A stretch of 58,950 bases of DNA from CAZOWW01 sp964583765. GTDB lineage: Bacteria > Actinomycetota > Actinomycetes > Actinomycetales > Kineosporiaceae. Made by a program: the position numbers and the translations under genes. Location: positions 1 to 58,950 of the forward strand of contig CAZOWW010000018.1 of NCBI GenBank assembly GCA_964583765.1. Direction: 5' to 3'. Positions 48,477 through 57,203 of the stretch are shown here, one piece after another; position 1 is the stretch's first letter, and each line of letters starts with the position of its first letter. Under the pieces are notes generated by a model, which was given only the letters and a program-made list of their open reading frames with translations, was not told where the DNA came from and did not search any database.

Positions 48477-50018
48477 TCACCTCCCGTTGATCGACCAGTG
48501 CCTCCGGTCGTTGTCCACCGTGAGATAGTGGATCACTCGAAACGTCTTGCCCCAGGCGATCAGCCACCGGTTCGTGCCGTCGCCGTTCCTGCTGCAATGT
48601 GAGTTGCCGCCATTCGCGTCCGGAATGCAGACTCGTTTGTCGGCCCAGGTGGTTGCCATGTCGACGGCCAGGCCCGCGGTGTGATTGCTGGTGAGCGCGG
48701 GAGGAACCTTGAGAGTGGTGTCGGTTCCGAAACCCTTGACCATCTGCGCAGCCGCTGCCCGCGACGCCCGGAGATCCAGCACCCCCGTCCGCGGATCACG
48801 GTGCGCCCAGCAGATGTTGACAGGAGCGAGACTCCCGGTCGGGACAAAATCCGGGACGTGGTCGGGCGTCTGGTAATAGCGACTGAACGGCACCTGAGCG
48901 ATCCGCCAGCTGTAGTGCATCAAGTAGGCCCGCTGAAGCGTCCGAAGAACCGCCTTCGGCGTCACAGAGATACCAGCACCTCTCATGGCGGCGATGAATC
49001 TTGTGACGTCGCCCTCGAACCCGGATGTCGCATTTCCCCGCAAGTCACCGATCCGTGGTGGAACCCAGTATCCCTTGCCGTTCTCCTGAGCCCAACTCGC
49101 CCCGCTCAACGCTGATGCCGTGCAGGTACTGACAAGAGTTCGCGCCGATGCCCGGTCGTTGGACGACACCGGATCGGTGGTCGTGGTTGTCGCTCCTGCG
49201 GAGTTGCTGAGCTGATTGCCGGCGACGAACAGAGCAGGGTTCACCACGAGCGTGATCGTGGCACCCGCGCCAGGGTCCAGGGTTCCCACGGCACACCGAA
49301 CGGTCACCCTGTCACCAGTGCAGGTTCCCCGGTCGGCATTCGACGAGACCAGCGTCACCGTTGGCGGGCCACCCGTGCGGGGGTTGCCGGGAGTGCCGGG
49401 CAGTGTGTCGACCACCTGAACGTCCGATGCGGCAGAAGGGCCGTCATTTCGCACCGTGAGCGTGTACGTCAGGCGCTCCCCCGCAGTTGCGGGGACCGGC
49501 GAGGCGTCCATCCGCAGTGACAGGTCCGCCGTGAGCGCATATTCGCAGGTGAAGGGGTACTCGAGGGGAACCCGACTCGGCCCGATCCAATCCCGCTGGT
49601 CATCCCACTCGCCGGTCGATCGTGAGAACAGGAGATTCTCCGGGTTCCCTGTCGAAACCCCCCAGGGCCCTCCGTTGTCGGGCGATCCCGGACCCCAGTT
49701 CAGATACGTGAACGGTTCGCCGGTCAGCCACCGCCAGGTGCCCTCCGAGCCCTCGTCGGTGCCGTACAGCCAGCCATTCCCATAGTGTGAGTTGACCGAC
49801 TCCTGTTCTTCCTGCGAGTTGACGGTCAACAGGTTCCCGCTCTGACCGGCACAGTAGGTGATGGCGTCGGCCCAGGTCATCGGAGTGTGCACCAGTTCGT
49901 AGCGGTGTCCGTTGAACTCCCAGGAGTCGGACGCCGCCGCGGGTGACACCGCAGGATCTGCACCTACTGCACACATGCACAGAAGCGCCGCCGTCACGGT
50001 GCCGATACGTCGCTTCAC
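48477..50018 (-). CDS. Secreted C-type lectin / DUF11 / M15-like peptidase composite
   Basis: A 513-residue secreted protein starting at GTG 50018 after GAAGGAGC. Signal peptide 1 to about 29. Residues 33-160 form a C-type lectin-like domain (WEFNGHRYELV, TYCAGQSGNLLTVNSQEEQ, WRWLTGEPFTYLNW, FTCEY). Residues 165-295 are a DUF11-type repeat domain (TYTLTVRNDGPSAASDVQV). The C-terminal 200 residues resemble M15/VanY-like peptidases, with SNHTAGLAVDMATTW and a final VIHY...DRRHWSINGR supplying His, Asp and His zinc ligands. The catalytic Glu is not obvious; Asp before RRHW may replace it. It may bind glycans and trim peptidoglycan or other peptides outside the cell. Confidence 0.82.
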   Translation of the reverse strand: MKRRIGTVTAALLCMCAVGADPAVSPAAASDSWEFNGHRYELVHTPMTWADAITYCAGQSGNLLTVNSQEEQESVNSHYGNGWLYGTDEGSEGTWRWLTGEPFTYLNWGPGSPDNGGPWGVSTGNPENLLFSRSTGEWDDQRDWIGPSRVPLEYPFTCEYALTADLSLRMDASPVPATAGERLTYTLTVRNDGPSAASDVQVVDTLPGTPGNPRTGGPPTVTLVSSNADRGTCTGDRVTVRCAVGTLDPGAGATITLVVNPALFVAGNQLSNSAGATTTTTDPVSSNDRASARTLVSTCTASALSGASWAQENGKGYWVPPRIGDLRGNATSGFEGDVTRFIAAMRGAGISVTPKAVLRTLQRAYLMHYSWRIAQVPFSRYYQTPDHVPDFVPTGSLAPVNICWAHRDPRTGVLDLRASRAAAAQMVKGFGTDTTLKVPPALTSNHTAGLAVDMATTWADKRVCIPDANGGNSHCSRNGDGTNRWLIAWGKTFRVIHYLTVDNDRRHWSINGR

Positions 50019-50305
50019 GAGCGCTCCTTCGCGACCTGCACTGGTTGTCCCGTCGCCGTCCGCCGCTTCGCGGTTCCGCCACCCCTTCTCCGCCCGGGGG
50101 GCACGTCCGCGACTCGTCGCGGACCGCGCACACGAGCTGGACGGGGAGGAGGACGGCTCTGAGGCCACAATTGCCAGAATGTTCGACATCATCACGGGAG
50201 ACACCTCGGGGACGCCCAGCGTGGCGTCCGGCCTCGATCCCCCCGGGAGGCATACGGACAGCCTACGGCCTTCAGCCCAGGCCGGAACGTGGTGACGGGG
50301 CCGCG

Positions 50306-50884
50306 TCAGTGCAGGGGGCGGCGCATGAGGACGCGGGAGAACCCGCCGCTGACGGAGGAGGTGTCGGCGGCGTGAGTGAATCCGGAGTCCTCGAAGAGTT
50401 TGCGTGTTCCGACGTAGGCCATCGTGATGTCGACCTTCGCGCCGTGGTTGTCGACGGGGTAGCCCTCGATCGCCGGGGCACCGTGGGATCGTGCGTAGGC
50501 CACTGCTCCTTCGAGCAGGGCATGTGAGATGCCCTGACCGCGGTGACCGGGCCGGACCCGGATGCACCAGACGGACCAGACCGCCAGATCGTCGACGTGC
50601 GGGATCTTCCGTGAACGGGCGAACTGGAGTTCGGCGCGCGGGGCGACCGCGGCCCAGCCCACCACGTCGGTTCCGTCGTAGGCCAGAACGCCGGGTGCAA
50701 TGGCTCGGGAACACAGCTCTCGGACGTACTCGGCCCGGGCCGGCCCCTGGAGGGCACGGTTGGCGGCCGAACCGAGCCGGTAGGCAAGGCACCAGCACAC
50801 CGACGATGTCGGGGTCTTGGGGCCGAGGATCGTCGCGACGTCCGCGAATCGTTCCGCGGTGGCGGGGAGGATGTCGATGGTCAC
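50306..50884 (-). CDS. GNAT-family N-acetyltransferase
   Basis: A 192-residue acetyltransferase starting at GTG 50884. The acetyl-CoA binding motif is seen in IRVRPGHRGQGISHALLEGAV, followed by the usual AIEGYPVD strand and a C-terminal segment VGTRKLFEDSGF. An N-terminal Cys-Trp-Cys (VCWCLAY) occurs in a group of GNAT proteins of unknown substrate. CAGGAGAAC precedes the start. It is monocistronic or ends a short leftward operon after the MarR pair. Confidence 0.88.
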   Translation of the reverse strand: MTIDILPATAERFADVATILGPKTPTSSVCWCLAYRLGSAANRALQGPARAEYVRELCSRAIAPGVLAYDGTDVVGWAAVAPRAELQFARSRKIPHVDDLAVWSVWCIRVRPGHRGQGISHALLEGAVAYARSHGAPAIEGYPVDNHGAKVDITMAYVGTRKLFEDSGFTHAADTSSVSGGFSRVLMRRPLH

Positions 50885-50968
50885 GTGTTCTCCTGCGGAA
50901 GCCGGTTGCTGTGGGGCCGAGGGTCGGCCGGGGCCTGGCTGGGTGGCGTCATGTGGCTGACCAGGCGC

Positions 50969-51460
50969 TCAGGTGCTCAGATCGGGCACGAGGGCGATGA
51001 TGCGGTCCATGACCTCCACGGTGTGGCGGATGTCGTCCTCACCGATCGCATCGGTGACCGCGCGGGCCCAGGTCACCGCACCCGGGCGCAGTTTCCCGAT
51101 CGCCTCACGACCGGAGGTGGTGGGGACCAGCAGCCTGGCGCGGGCGTGCGCGGGGTTGGGGCGGTACTCGGCCAACTGGTGCTCGACCAGAAGGTCGGCG
51201 ACTCGTTGCACGCTCTGTCGGGCAAGGCCCATCTCCCGGGCAATGCCCGCCACGGTTCGTGGCTGCTGCAGGACGGCGCCCAGCACCTGCCACCAGGCCG
51301 CGGTGAGGCCTGCCGGTTTGGCGAGCTGCTCGGCCACCTGCAGGAACAGGCCGTTGAGCCGGAACGTCCGCAGCACCATGTCGGTGAACACCTCACGGTC
51401 GCCGACTTCCGCGGTGCCCTGGGCCGCGAGGGGGTGGCTTCGTCCCGAGACGGGGGTCAT
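50969..51460 (-). CDS. MarR-family transcriptional regulator
   Basis: A 163-residue winged-helix regulator: LTAAWWQVLGAVLQQPRTVAGIAREMGLARQSVQRVADLLVEHQL in pieces is the MarR DNA-binding region, and RLLVPTTSGREAI is the wing. ATG 51460 overlaps the stop of the upstream gene as ATGA, so the two genes are co-translated. A perfect inverted repeat TTGACA-N6-TGTCAA at 51762-51779, in front of the operon, is its likely operator, so it is probably autoregulated. Confidence 0.9.
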   Translation of the reverse strand: MTPVSGRSHPLAAQGTAEVGDREVFTDMVLRTFRLNGLFLQVAEQLAKPAGLTAAWWQVLGAVLQQPRTVAGIAREMGLARQSVQRVADLLVEHQLAEYRPNPAHARARLLVPTTSGREAIGKLRPGAVTWARAVTDAIGEDDIRHTVEVMDRIIALVPDLST

Positions 51461-51741
51461 GCCTGCGCACCGGCAAGGATCGCGTGGCCCGATGGATCCT
51501 GCCCTCCGAACCACCGGTACCGGGCGCCCAGCACGTCGGGCGTGAAGACGCCGAGCAGTTCCAGGGCGGTGCGGGCGAATTCCACCGGATGCGTGGGCCC
51601 GGCGGTGACCAGCCCGCGGACTCGCCAGGTCCCCGGATCGCGGTGCCAGGTCGAGCGATTGACCCGGCAGATCACCTGGCTGGGCTCCCGGTCCGCCCAG
51701 TTCGGGAAGACCGCCGGGTGAACGGTGCGGGTCGAGGCCAT
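51457..51741 (-). CDS. Hypothetical protein coupled to MarR
   Basis: A 94-residue soluble protein (HPAVFPNWADREPSQVICRV, TWHRDPGTWRVRGLVTAG, and a final YRWFGGQDPSGHAILAG) that I do not recognise. It is the first gene of a two-gene operon with the MarR regulator, joined by an ATGA overlap. A single Cys and several Trp are present. Its place, right behind the MarR operator, suggests it acts in the response that MarR controls. Confidence 0.72.
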   Translation of the reverse strand: MASTRTVHPAVFPNWADREPSQVICRVNRSTWHRDPGTWRVRGLVTAGPTHPVEFARTALELLGVFTPDVLGARYRWFGGQDPSGHAILAGAQA

Positions 51742-51761
51742 CACGACATGATGCTGTCGAT

Positions 51762-51779
51762 TTGACAGTGTCCTGTCAA
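51762..51779. promoter_or_regulatory. Perfect inverted repeat, likely MarR operator
   Basis: TTGACA-GTGTCC-TGTCAA, a 6-bp perfect repeat with 6-nt spacing, 20 bp before the first gene of the MarR operon. On the minus strand its TTGACA could also be the -35 box. Confidence 0.7.
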
Positions 51780-52028
51780 GTTGCGAACCGATGCCGTCGT
51801 TGGTGCACAGCCTGTGGGGCAGCCCCGGGACGACCCCTGCCACCCAGGCGTCGCTCCTGCTCCCCCGGAGAGCGGCGTCGTCCGCTTCCACGCACGGCAG
51901 CGCGCGGACCACCTGGGCTCCACTCGCGACCGCACACCGAGCCGGCCTGGGATGCCGCACCCGGCGCGGTTTCACGTCGGGTACGGCACCCGTGAGGGCC
52001 CACGGCCTACTGCTGGTCGGCCTCGGGT

Positions 52029-54167
52029 TCACCGGACCGATCCGTTGGGCGCGAGGTCGTAGCCGTGCGGTGCGAGGTCGTACCCGTGCGGTCGGGCAGT
52101 GTGGGTTCCCCGGCCCTGGGTCCGCCCACGCAGTGCCGTGGCGTACCCGAACAGCTGTGCCAACGGCACCAACGCGCTCACCACGACGGCCCCGCCGGGT
52201 GCGGGCTCGCATCCGAGTACCCGTCCACGGCGGGCCCCCACGTCCCCAAGGACGGCGCCGAGGCAGTCCTCGGCAACTTCCACCCTGACCTGGGAGACCG
52301 GTTCCAGGAGCACGGGACCGCACAGGGCCAGTGCCCGTTGCATCCCCACCCGGCCCGCGGTACGGAAGGCCAGCTCGCTGGAGTCCCGGACATGCGTGGC
52401 ACCGTCCATGATCCGCACCCGCACACCCACGACCCGCTCCCCGAGCGGACCAGCGGACAGAGCCTCCCGGCAACCGGCTTCGACGGCCGCCACGAACTCG
52501 GCCGGCACCCGGCCCCCGGTGACCGAGGAAGCGAACTCCAGGTCGACGTCCCAGGACCCAGCCGGTTCGACGTCAAGGACGATGTGCGCGAACTGCCCCG
52601 CACCCCCGTCCTGCTTGACGTGCCGGTGGACCAGGCCCGTCGCCGAACCAGTGATGGTCTCCCGCAAGGCCACCCGCGGGCGCCCGATACGCACGGCGAC
52701 CCCGAACGCCTCGCGCAACCGCTCCACGTTGACGTCCAGGTGCAGCTCGCCGCTGCCTGCCAGCAGCGTCTGACCCGTTTCGGCGTCCGTGGACACCCGC
52801 AGCGTCGGGTCGGCGTCCGCGAGCCGGGCCAGGGCCGCATCCAGCCGGTCCGTGTCGGTCCTGCTCACCGGCTCGACGGCGACCGCCACCACCGGCTCGG
52901 CGAACCGTGCCGGATCCAGGACCACCGGGTGAACCGGGGAACACAGGGTGTCTCCCGTGCCGACGCCCTTGAGTCCGACCGCTCCGACCACTTCACCGGC
53001 GACCGCGTCGTCGACGTCGGTCAGTCGATCGGCATGCACCCGAACCAGTCGACCGATGCGTTCGAACCGGCCGGTCGCCGTGTCCAGCACCCGCTCACCG
53101 GGGCGCAGGATGCCCGAATACACCCGCAGATGCACCAGACGCCCGGTCCCGGCGTGGTCGACCTTGAACGCCAAGGCCACCAGCGGCCCCTCGGCCTTCG
53201 GAGCCACCGGCTGCGGTACCTCACGCCACCAGCCCTGCGCGGGGCCGGCGTCCAACGGTGAGGGCAGCAGGTCGACGATCGCGTCGAGCACCGGCTCCAC
53301 CCCGATCCCGCGGTAGGCGGCCCCGGCCAGGACGACCACGACCTCCCGTGCCAGCACGAGGTCACGCAGCACCGCCCGCAACGTGACGGCGTCCAGGTCT
53401 CCCCCGGCGCTGACCACATCGAAGGCGTGCTCGTGCAGGGCCGCGACCTGTTCGACCAGTACCCGTCGACGCTGCCCGGCCTCCCGAGCCAGCGGAGAAG
53501 GGATCGGTGCCGTGCCGAGTTCGTCGTCCACCCAGGTGAGCATCCGCTGGTCCACCAGGTCAACCAGGCCGATGAGCCGACCGTCCCGCCGGACAGGCAG
53601 ATGCACACTGACCGCGTCCACCCCCAGCCGGCTGCGCAAGGACTGCACCGACCGGTCGAGATCGCTTCCCGCCCGGTCGAGCTTGTTCACGAGGACCACA
53701 CGCGGTACCCGGTACCGGTCGGCCTGGCGCCACACGGCCTCGGTCTGCGGCTCGACCCCCGCGACACCGTCCAGCACGACCACCGCACCGTCCAGGACCC
53801 GCAACGAACGCTCGACCTCGACCGCGAAGTCCACGTGTCCGGGAGTGTCCACGACGGTCAACTCGTGGCCGCGCCACGCACACGACACCGCGGCGGACCA
53901 GATGGTGATCCCGCGACTGCGTTCCTGACGGTCGAAGTCCGTCACCGTCGTACCGTCGTGGACCTCACCGGCCCGATGCGTGCGCCCGGTGAGCAGCAGC
54001 AGCCGTTCGGTCAGCGTGGTCTTGCCCGCATCCACATGCGCGAGGACCCCCACGTTGCGGTGCAAGCGAATCCGCGAGTCCACCGCGTTCGGGGACCCGT
54101 CCAGGAACGGGCCGGAGGGCGAGGGCGAAGGTGGGCGTACGGCACCAGGGTTCGTCATTGTCATCAT
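52029..54167 (-). CDS. EF-G-like translational GTPase (second EF-G type)
   Basis: A 712-residue GTPase with all G motifs: VGVLAHVDAGKTTLTERLL, RSRGITI (usually RERGITI), DTPGHVDFAVEVERSL, NKLDRAGSD, and EF-G domains II-V (SGELHLDVNVERLREAFGV and ATALRGRTQGRG). It is a paralogue rather than the main EF-G, since no str operon (rpsL, rpsG, tuf) surrounds it; EF-G2 proteins and tetracycline-protection proteins are both of this type. The C-terminus ends in a short repeat, HGYDLAP twice. ATG 54167 is about 8 nt from GAAGG. It faces the island-like region at 54.2-58.9 kb. Confidence 0.9.
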   Translation of the reverse strand: MMTMTNPGAVRPPSPSPSGPFLDGSPNAVDSRIRLHRNVGVLAHVDAGKTTLTERLLLLTGRTHRAGEVHDGTTVTDFDRQERSRGITIWSAAVSCAWRGHELTVVDTPGHVDFAVEVERSLRVLDGAVVVLDGVAGVEPQTEAVWRQADRYRVPRVVLVNKLDRAGSDLDRSVQSLRSRLGVDAVSVHLPVRRDGRLIGLVDLVDQRMLTWVDDELGTAPIPSPLAREAGQRRRVLVEQVAALHEHAFDVVSAGGDLDAVTLRAVLRDLVLAREVVVVLAGAAYRGIGVEPVLDAIVDLLPSPLDAGPAQGWWREVPQPVAPKAEGPLVALAFKVDHAGTGRLVHLRVYSGILRPGERVLDTATGRFERIGRLVRVHADRLTDVDDAVAGEVVGAVGLKGVGTGDTLCSPVHPVVLDPARFAEPVVAVAVEPVSRTDTDRLDAALARLADADPTLRVSTDAETGQTLLAGSGELHLDVNVERLREAFGVAVRIGRPRVALRETITGSATGLVHRHVKQDGGAGQFAHIVLDVEPAGSWDVDLEFASSVTGGRVPAEFVAAVEAGCREALSAGPLGERVVGVRVRIMDGATHVRDSSELAFRTAGRVGMQRALALCGPVLLEPVSQVRVEVAEDCLGAVLGDVGARRGRVLGCEPAPGGAVVVSALVPLAQLFGYATALRGRTQGRGTHTARPHGYDLAPHGYDLAPNGSVR

Positions 54168-54180
54168 CACGTCTGCCTTC

Positions 54181-54194
54181 GATCAGGACTGATC
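54181..54194. promoter_or_regulatory. Palindrome in the EF-G-like gene leader
   Basis: GATCAG-ga-CTGATC, a perfect 6-bp inverted repeat ending 13 nt before the start codon. It overlaps the Shine-Dalgarno area and could be an operator or an expression-limiting hairpin. Confidence 0.45.
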
Positions 54195-54589
54195 CGGGAA
54201 ATACGACCGGCACCCCGACGCAGGCGCGTCCATCACTCCACTGCCCGGCCGCACGATCAACACCCCGCCGACCGGGAGCCGGCAGACAACCAGCTCAGCG
54301 GTGGCAGGGCACAGGCGAGGGCAGAGCGCAGTCAGTCAACGGCTCACGACGAGCCGGAAACCCGGCTGGATCACGCTCACGCAGGGAGCGCGGGAAGACC
54401 CAGGATCACCTCGAACAGGCACGCGGGGATACGACGGGACGCGCGCTCACACACGACCGGCCCCTTCTCTCGCGTCAACGAACGCCGCCGACCGTAACCG
54501 CCCCGACAGCCACACCGCCAACCAATTCCGCACCGACCCGGGTGAGCGGCCCGGCCAGATCGACAGCTCCGAACCCGACACCGGGACGA

Positions 54590-54810
54590 TGTGGGCCGAC
54601 GCAAGCCCTCGGTGCCACGGGATCCGCGACCAAGATCCTCGAACTCGAGCCGCGGCCGACCAGTTGGGCCACGCCAAGGGGTCCATGACCCAGGACCACT
54701 ACTACGCCCGGCGAGCTGCCCGCACCGGTGCAGCAGAGGTACTCGAAGCAGTCGATCGGGGCGGGAACGGATCTTCCGGACATGATCCCGATGACGAAAG
54801 GTATGGGTAA
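54590..54810 (+). pseudogene. Tyrosine recombinase/integrase C-terminal remnant
   Basis: The frame ending at 54810 contains RAAADQLGHAKGSMTQDHYYARRA, the C-terminal signature of tyrosine integrases around the catalytic His and Tyr. Just upstream, a different frame gives a segment resembling the RKTVAT...ILD stretch (54617-54655), so a frameshift separates the parts. No intact integrase precedes it. It is a dead remnant of a mobile element. Confidence 0.65.
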
Positions 54811-54865
54811 AGCATGGACGGGATCTTGAGAGGCGTCGGCGGCATCCGCCTGACCTGCATGGTTG

Positions 54866-54937
54866 GTGCACCTCAAGCTCCAGCATACGAACCACATCAC
54901 CCTCGCTGTGACCAGTGCGTTCTCACTGCCCGTCGTC
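54866..54937 (+). repeat. 72-bp direct repeat, left copy
   Basis: 58 of 72 bases match the right copy at 56665-56736, in the same orientation, including 17-bp (around TCCAGCATACGAACCAC) and 16-bp (around CGTTCTCACTGCCCGT) identical blocks. The two copies flank the DUF4143 ATPase gene. On the minus strand both read WFVCWxLRCT with synonymous differences, so they may be remnants of one conserved coding sequence. Confidence 0.8.
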
Positions 54938-55162
54938 GGGAGTGGCGTTCCGTGAGACCCGAGGATGGCCTCGAGCGGAAGATCGGGGTCATCAGCCGAC
55001 TCGTTGCCCCCCGCAGGGGAGCTGGATCAGGCACAGGTTCCGCGGTGCCGCGAGCGACTCCGGGTGTGACACGTCCAGGCGGCGAGAGATTCCTCTCGTT
55101 CAGAACCGAGTGCTCTCACGTATGGGTAGCAAGGAGCCTCAGAAATGGGTCGTCAGTCGGCT

Positions 55163-55200
55163 CAGATATGAGTAGTTCAGCGACTCATGTCTGGTAGCTT
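55163..55200 (+). promoter_or_regulatory. Promoter with inverted repeat of the ATPase gene
   Basis: CAGATATGA (55163-55171) and TCATGTCTG (55185-55193) form an inverted repeat with one mismatch. TAGCTT at 55195-55200 is a possible -10, putting the start of transcription at about the ATG (55207), a leaderless arrangement. A related motif, CTCACGTATGGGTAGC, lies upstream near 55118. Confidence 0.5.
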
Positions 55201-55206
55201 GACGTC

Positions 55207-56499
55207 ATGGTCGAAGAGTCTGAGCTGATCGCCAGGCGAGTGAGCGGGTTACTGGCACGACTGGTGACAGAGGAGCCCGTGATCGCGTTGCACGGACCGC
55301 GGTCGGTGGGCAAGTCGACCGTGCTGCGGATCCTCGCGCAGGACCATGGTGTCGAGGTAATCGACCTGGACGACATCGAGACCAGGGAAGCGGTCGCAGG
55401 GAACCTGACCCTGTCCATCGGCGGCAAGTCCCTGCTGTGCATCGACGAGTACCAGCGAGTTCCGGAGGTACTGGATGCGATCAAGACGAGACTGAACCGG
55501 GAGGGAAGCCGTCCTGGCCTTGCGGTGATCACCGGCTCGACACGCCAGGACGCACTGCCCGCAACTGCGCAGGCGCTGACCGGCAGGCTCCACACGGTCA
55601 CGATCTGGCCGCTGTCGCAGGGTGAACTGGGGGCCAGCCACGAGAACCTACTGGAGGCCCTTCGCATTGATCCGGATACGGTCGTGGCACAGCATCCGAC
55701 CTCGGACAGCACCCGCGAGGACTACGCCGCGCGAGTCTGTGCCGGCGGGCTTCCCCTCGCTGTACGCCGGTCGGAAGCAGCCCGTGCGCGCTGGTTCGAC
55801 GACTTCGTCCGTCTGTCGGTCGAACGAGACGCCCGCGAACTGAGCCGGGTCCGCCAGCGACAGTCACTGGCGGACCTATTGATCCGGCTGGCTTCCCAGA
55901 CCGGGCAGTTGCTCAACATCACCAAAGCCGCCGCGGCCATCGGCGTCGAGCGCAAGACCGCGGAGGCCCATCTGCGGTTGCTGGAGGATCTGTTCCTGGT
56001 GGTCCGCCTGCCCGGTTGGGGGAAGACCTTGCGCTCCCGGGTGAGCGTGCGACCGAAGGTGCACCTGGTCGACTCGGGCCTGGCGGCCCGGCTGCTGCGA
56101 CTCACCCCTGCCAAGCTGGCCACCTTGGATCCGGCCGTGCTCACCGAGTTCGGCAACCTGCTGGAGACCTTCGTGGTCAGCGAACTGCGCAAGCAGGCCT
56201 CGTGGCTCGACGAGCACATCTCCCTCGGGCACTGGCGGACCAGTGACGGAACTGAGGTCGACCTCGTTGCCGAGTTCGACGACGGACAGGTCCTCGCCTT
56301 CGAGGTCAAGGCGAACCAGCGGGCCACCGCGACCGACATGTCCGGCCTCCAACAACTGCGGGACGCACTCGGGTCACGGTTCCGCGCCGGTATCGTCCTC
56401 ACGACCGGACAGCGCACCTACACGCACAGCGACCGCATCCATGTCATGCCGATCGCCCGACTGTGGCAGCACGTCGATCTGGGCACTCCTACTACCTGA
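55207..56499 (+). CDS. AAA-family ATPase with DUF4143 and nuclease-like C-terminus
   Basis: A 430-residue protein. Walker A GPRSVGKST near residue 33, Walker B-like SLLCIDEYQRVP, sensor ITGSTRQDAL. A DUF4143 region with a winged-helix segment (about 215-270) and a C-terminal D-x(n)-ExK-type fold follows (DGTEVDLVAEF ... VLAFEVKANQ), like restriction-endonuclease-type nuclease domains. Proteins of this architecture are widespread, often on islands, and some are linked to defence or toxin-antitoxin functions; the role is unproven. It is flanked by 72-bp direct repeats and lies between integrase and transposase remnants. No partner gene overlaps it. Confidence 0.9.
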   Translation: MVEESELIARRVSGLLARLVTEEPVIALHGPRSVGKSTVLRILAQDHGVEVIDLDDIETREAVAGNLTLSIGGKSLLCIDEYQRVPEVLDAIKTRLNREGSRPGLAVITGSTRQDALPATAQALTGRLHTVTIWPLSQGELGASHENLLEALRIDPDTVVAQHPTSDSTREDYAARVCAGGLPLAVRRSEAARARWFDDFVRLSVERDARELSRVRQRQSLADLLIRLASQTGQLLNITKAAAAIGVERKTAEAHLRLLEDLFLVVRLPGWGKTLRSRVSVRPKVHLVDSGLAARLLRLTPAKLATLDPAVLTEFGNLLETFVVSELRKQASWLDEHISLGHWRTSDGTEVDLVAEFDDGQVLAFEVKANQRATATDMSGLQQLRDALGSRFRAGIVLTTGQRTYTHSDRIHVMPIARLWQHVDLGTPTT

Positions 56500-56664
56500 C
56501 GCACGCAATGCGCGCAGATGTCACCACCCGACTGGATCCGTCCGTCGTCAGATGGCATGCACATCGGTTGTCCGTATCACGCGAACCGCCCCGGAGGCGG
56601 TCGAGCCATCGACGGTTCGCATGCCGGAACACGTTGACCCGCGTCTCCGCAGGCCACACCCAGA

Positions 56665-56736
56665 GTGCACCGTAGGTTCCAGCATACGAACCACGCCACC
56701 ACGGCCGTGAGCAGCACGTTCTCACTGCCCGTGGTC
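56665..56736 (+). repeat. 72-bp direct repeat, right copy
   Basis: 81% identical to 54866-54937, with no gaps. It lies 166 bp after the ATPase stop codon. Confidence 0.8.
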
Positions 56737-57203
56737 GCGGAACGCTCCCTCACACGCTCCACTCGGTGATCGTCTGCCGACCGTCTCCGCAACGCCCGTC
56801 CATGGCGCCTCTGGCCAGCCCGCCCCTGGACCGGCTCGCAGTGCGGACTTCCAGCAACGAGCCGGTGAACGCAATCCCCAACGCGGCGCGATCGCCCTTG
56901 AGCGCTCGACACTTGATCGTCAGGCTTGGTTGAGCCTGGCCTCACGAACGAGATCATCGCCATCGGCTCCGCCCATCCCTGCGCACGAAGCCCGGGACGG
57001 ACCCGAGCCAGGCACCATCGCCAAATCGGATATTTCAGACCCAGGCCACAACCCAGGGTCGTTGCATAGTCATGTGATCAAGCTGTGAGCTGCGGGGACG
57101 CGCGCGGGGAGGTCCGCGGAGGCGGGCATGAAGCAGGTGCGACCGTCCGGAACCATGGAGTTTGACTAGAACGTCCCGACTCCAGACAAGGCCGCACCCG
57201 CAG
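56737..57203. other. Region between right repeat and transposase, no gene
   Basis: Nothing recognisable is encoded. The base composition is somewhat less GC-rich than the flanking genes, and the left end of the insertion sequence should lie here, but I found no clear terminal inverted repeat. Confidence 0.35.
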
